DNA from: Sulfurimonas sp. | Lineage (GTDB): Bacteria; Campylobacterota; Campylobacteria; Campylobacterales; Sulfurimonadaceae | Reading direction: 5' to 3' | Length of the DNA: 6,988 nt | Assembly (NCBI GenBank): GCA_027011725.1 | Contig: JALUZQ010000205.1 | Coordinates: forward strand, 1 to 6,988 | Part shown: one piece after another, positions 5,910 through 6,988 of the stretch | Position numbering within the stretch: position 1 is the first letter of the stretch | Layout: each line of letters starts with the position of its first letter | Position numbers and translations under genes: made by a program | The notes under the pieces: model-generated | The model's database searches: none | Told to the model about the DNA's origin: nothing | The model's input: the letters and a program-made list of their open reading frames with translations, nothing else

Positions 5910-6988
5910 GTATAACAGGTGTAGATTTTATCTCGTTCGAGACAAGTCAAAATATGCTTGACCTTTTAGAGGTCAATGCTCATCGTTTTGAGAGAGTGCC
6001 TCTGAGTGATGCGCTCGGGCGAGTGCTTGCTGAAGACATCGTAGCAGAGTTTAATGATCCGCAGTTTCCTACGGCATCGATGGATGGTTATGCGGTAAAG
6101 CACAGTGATCTTGCAGAGGGAAATGAGCTTGTCGTACTTGGTGATAATCCTGCTGGACATGATGAGACGAGAGAGCTTCAAGAGGGTGAGTGCATCAAAA
6201 CATTTACAGGCTCTATGATGCCCTCAGGTTCTGATACTCTGATACAAATAGAAAATGTCAGCTTTGAAGATGGCAAAATTGTCATCAATGAGATGGTCGA
6301 GAAGGCAAATGCAGTGCGTCCTGTAGGTGAGGGTTACAAAGCCGGAGAAGTACTCATTCATAAAGGAACGAAGATAGGTTTTGCTGAAATTGGTGTGATG
6401 GCAGGGCTTAATCAAGTGATGGTAAAAGTGATGCTGCGTCCTCGTGTAGCGGTCATCGCAACAGGAAGTGAGATACTCGACCTTGGAGAAAATTCTGATA
6501 ACCCAGCACAGATTAGAAGCTCAAATAACTACACACTGGCTGCGCTTGTTGCATCAGCAGGTGCAGAGCCGGTGCAGCTTGGAACGGCACCTGATGACAG
6601 AGATGCCATTATGCATACATTTGAGAATGCCTTAGAGTCTGCGGATATTGTTGTCAGTACCGGTGGTGTGAGTGTGGGTGATTATGATTTTGTAAAAGAT
6701 ATCATTCCGCGTTTGGGTGCGGAGATAGTTTTTAAAGGTGTCGGTATTAAGCCTGGTCGTCACATTTTAGTGGCGCAGCGTGGACATAAGTTTATCATTG
6801 CTCTTCCCGGTTTTGCTTACTCTTCAACGGTGACGGCTATTTTATATGTTCTACCGCTCATTGCAAAGATGCTTGGTAAGCGTGCACCTTACAAAACAGT
6901 CGCTGCAAAACTACAAGAGGACTTTAAAAAACGTAGCCGTTTTACGGAGTTTACGGCTTGTAATGTAGTTGTCGAAGATGGCGAATAC
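5906..6988 (+). CDS. moeA: Molybdopterin molybdenumtransferase MoeA, 3' truncated
   Basis: MoeA hydrolyses adenylylated molybdopterin and inserts molybdate to form the active molybdenum cofactor. There are 361 codons to the window edge, out of roughly 390-410 in the family, so only part of the C-terminal beta-barrel (domain IV) is missing. Motifs in order are FPTASMDGYAV (54-64) with D60 equivalent to E. coli D59, FTGSMMPSGSD (100-110) with T101, VRPVGEGYKAGEV (137-149), VIATGSEI (183-190) with E189, STGGVSVGDYDFVKD (251-265), IKPGRH (281-286) and ALPGFAYSS (299-307). Two deviations stand out: LPGNP is replaced by LPGFA, and the GED motif by GEG. The ATG overlaps the moaE stop (ATGA), and AGGAG (5894-5898) gives a good SD. 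The family is certain; whether this copy is the main MoeA or a paralogue cannot be told. Confidence 0.93.
   Translation, partial: MSITGVDFISFETSQNMLDLLEVNAHRFERVPLSDALGRVLAEDIVAEFNDPQFPTASMDGYAVKHSDLAEGNELVVLGDNPAGHDETRELQEGECIKTFTGSMMPSGSDTLIQIENVSFEDGKIVINEMVEKANAVRPVGEGYKAGEVLIHKGTKIGFAEIGVMAGLNQVMVKVMLRPRVAVIATGSEILDLGENSDNPAQIRSSNNYTLAALVASAGAEPVQLGTAPDDRDAIMHTFENALESADIVVSTGGVSVGDYDFVKDIIPRLGAEIVFKGVGIKPGRHILVAQRGHKFIIALPGFAYSSTVTAILYVLPLIAKMLGKRAPYKTVAAKLQEDFKKRSRFTEFTACNVVVEDGEY

Overview
The window reads as ordinary chromosomal DNA from a member of the Campylobacterota (former Epsilonproteobacteria), most likely a Sulfurimonas-like free-living lineage. The support is qualitative: AT-rich genes packed almost without gaps, TATAAT -10 boxes with no recognisable -35 boxes, a short MqnA of the futalosine menaquinone pathway, and a chemoreceptor with a nitrate/nitrite-sensing (NIT) domain. 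The species cannot be named from the sequence alone.

Layout. Bases 1-1899 (+) hold the 3' part of a NIT-HAMP chemoreceptor whose start lies outside the window. Its stop codon overlaps by one base the start of a PP2C (SpoIIE-type) phosphatase fused to an RsbW-like ATPase/kinase domain (1899-3164, +). A 56-base gap with a -10 box and a Shine-Dalgarno (SD) sequence leads to a single-domain MaeB-type malic enzyme (3221-4525, +). Tail to tail with it, overlapping by 6 bases, is mqnA, chorismate dehydratase (4520-5170, -). A 67-base divergent promoter region then separates mqnA from a tightly packed molybdenum-cofactor operon on the + strand: moaD (5238-5459), moaE (5463-5909) and moeA (5906 to the window end, truncated).

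How they fit. MoaD and MoaE form molybdopterin synthase, and MoeA inserts molybdate into the resulting cofactor. MqnA opens the route to menaquinone, the quinone of anaerobic respiration in this phylum. The receptor probably senses nitrate or nitrite. Together these suggest a nitrate/molybdoenzyme respiratory theme, but the shared theme is inference because the genes sit in at least three transcription units. The phosphatase-kinase protein looks like one half of a partner-switching module; no STAS-domain partner is encoded in the window.

The most noteworthy points are a probable leaderless mqnA mRNA, the MoaD C-terminal Gly-Gly codons doubling as the SD for moaE, the overlapping receptor/phosphatase-kinase pair, and a MoeA with altered conserved active-site motifs. 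I saw no mobile element, CRISPR array, rRNA or tRNA, and no non-coding stretch longer than 67 bases.
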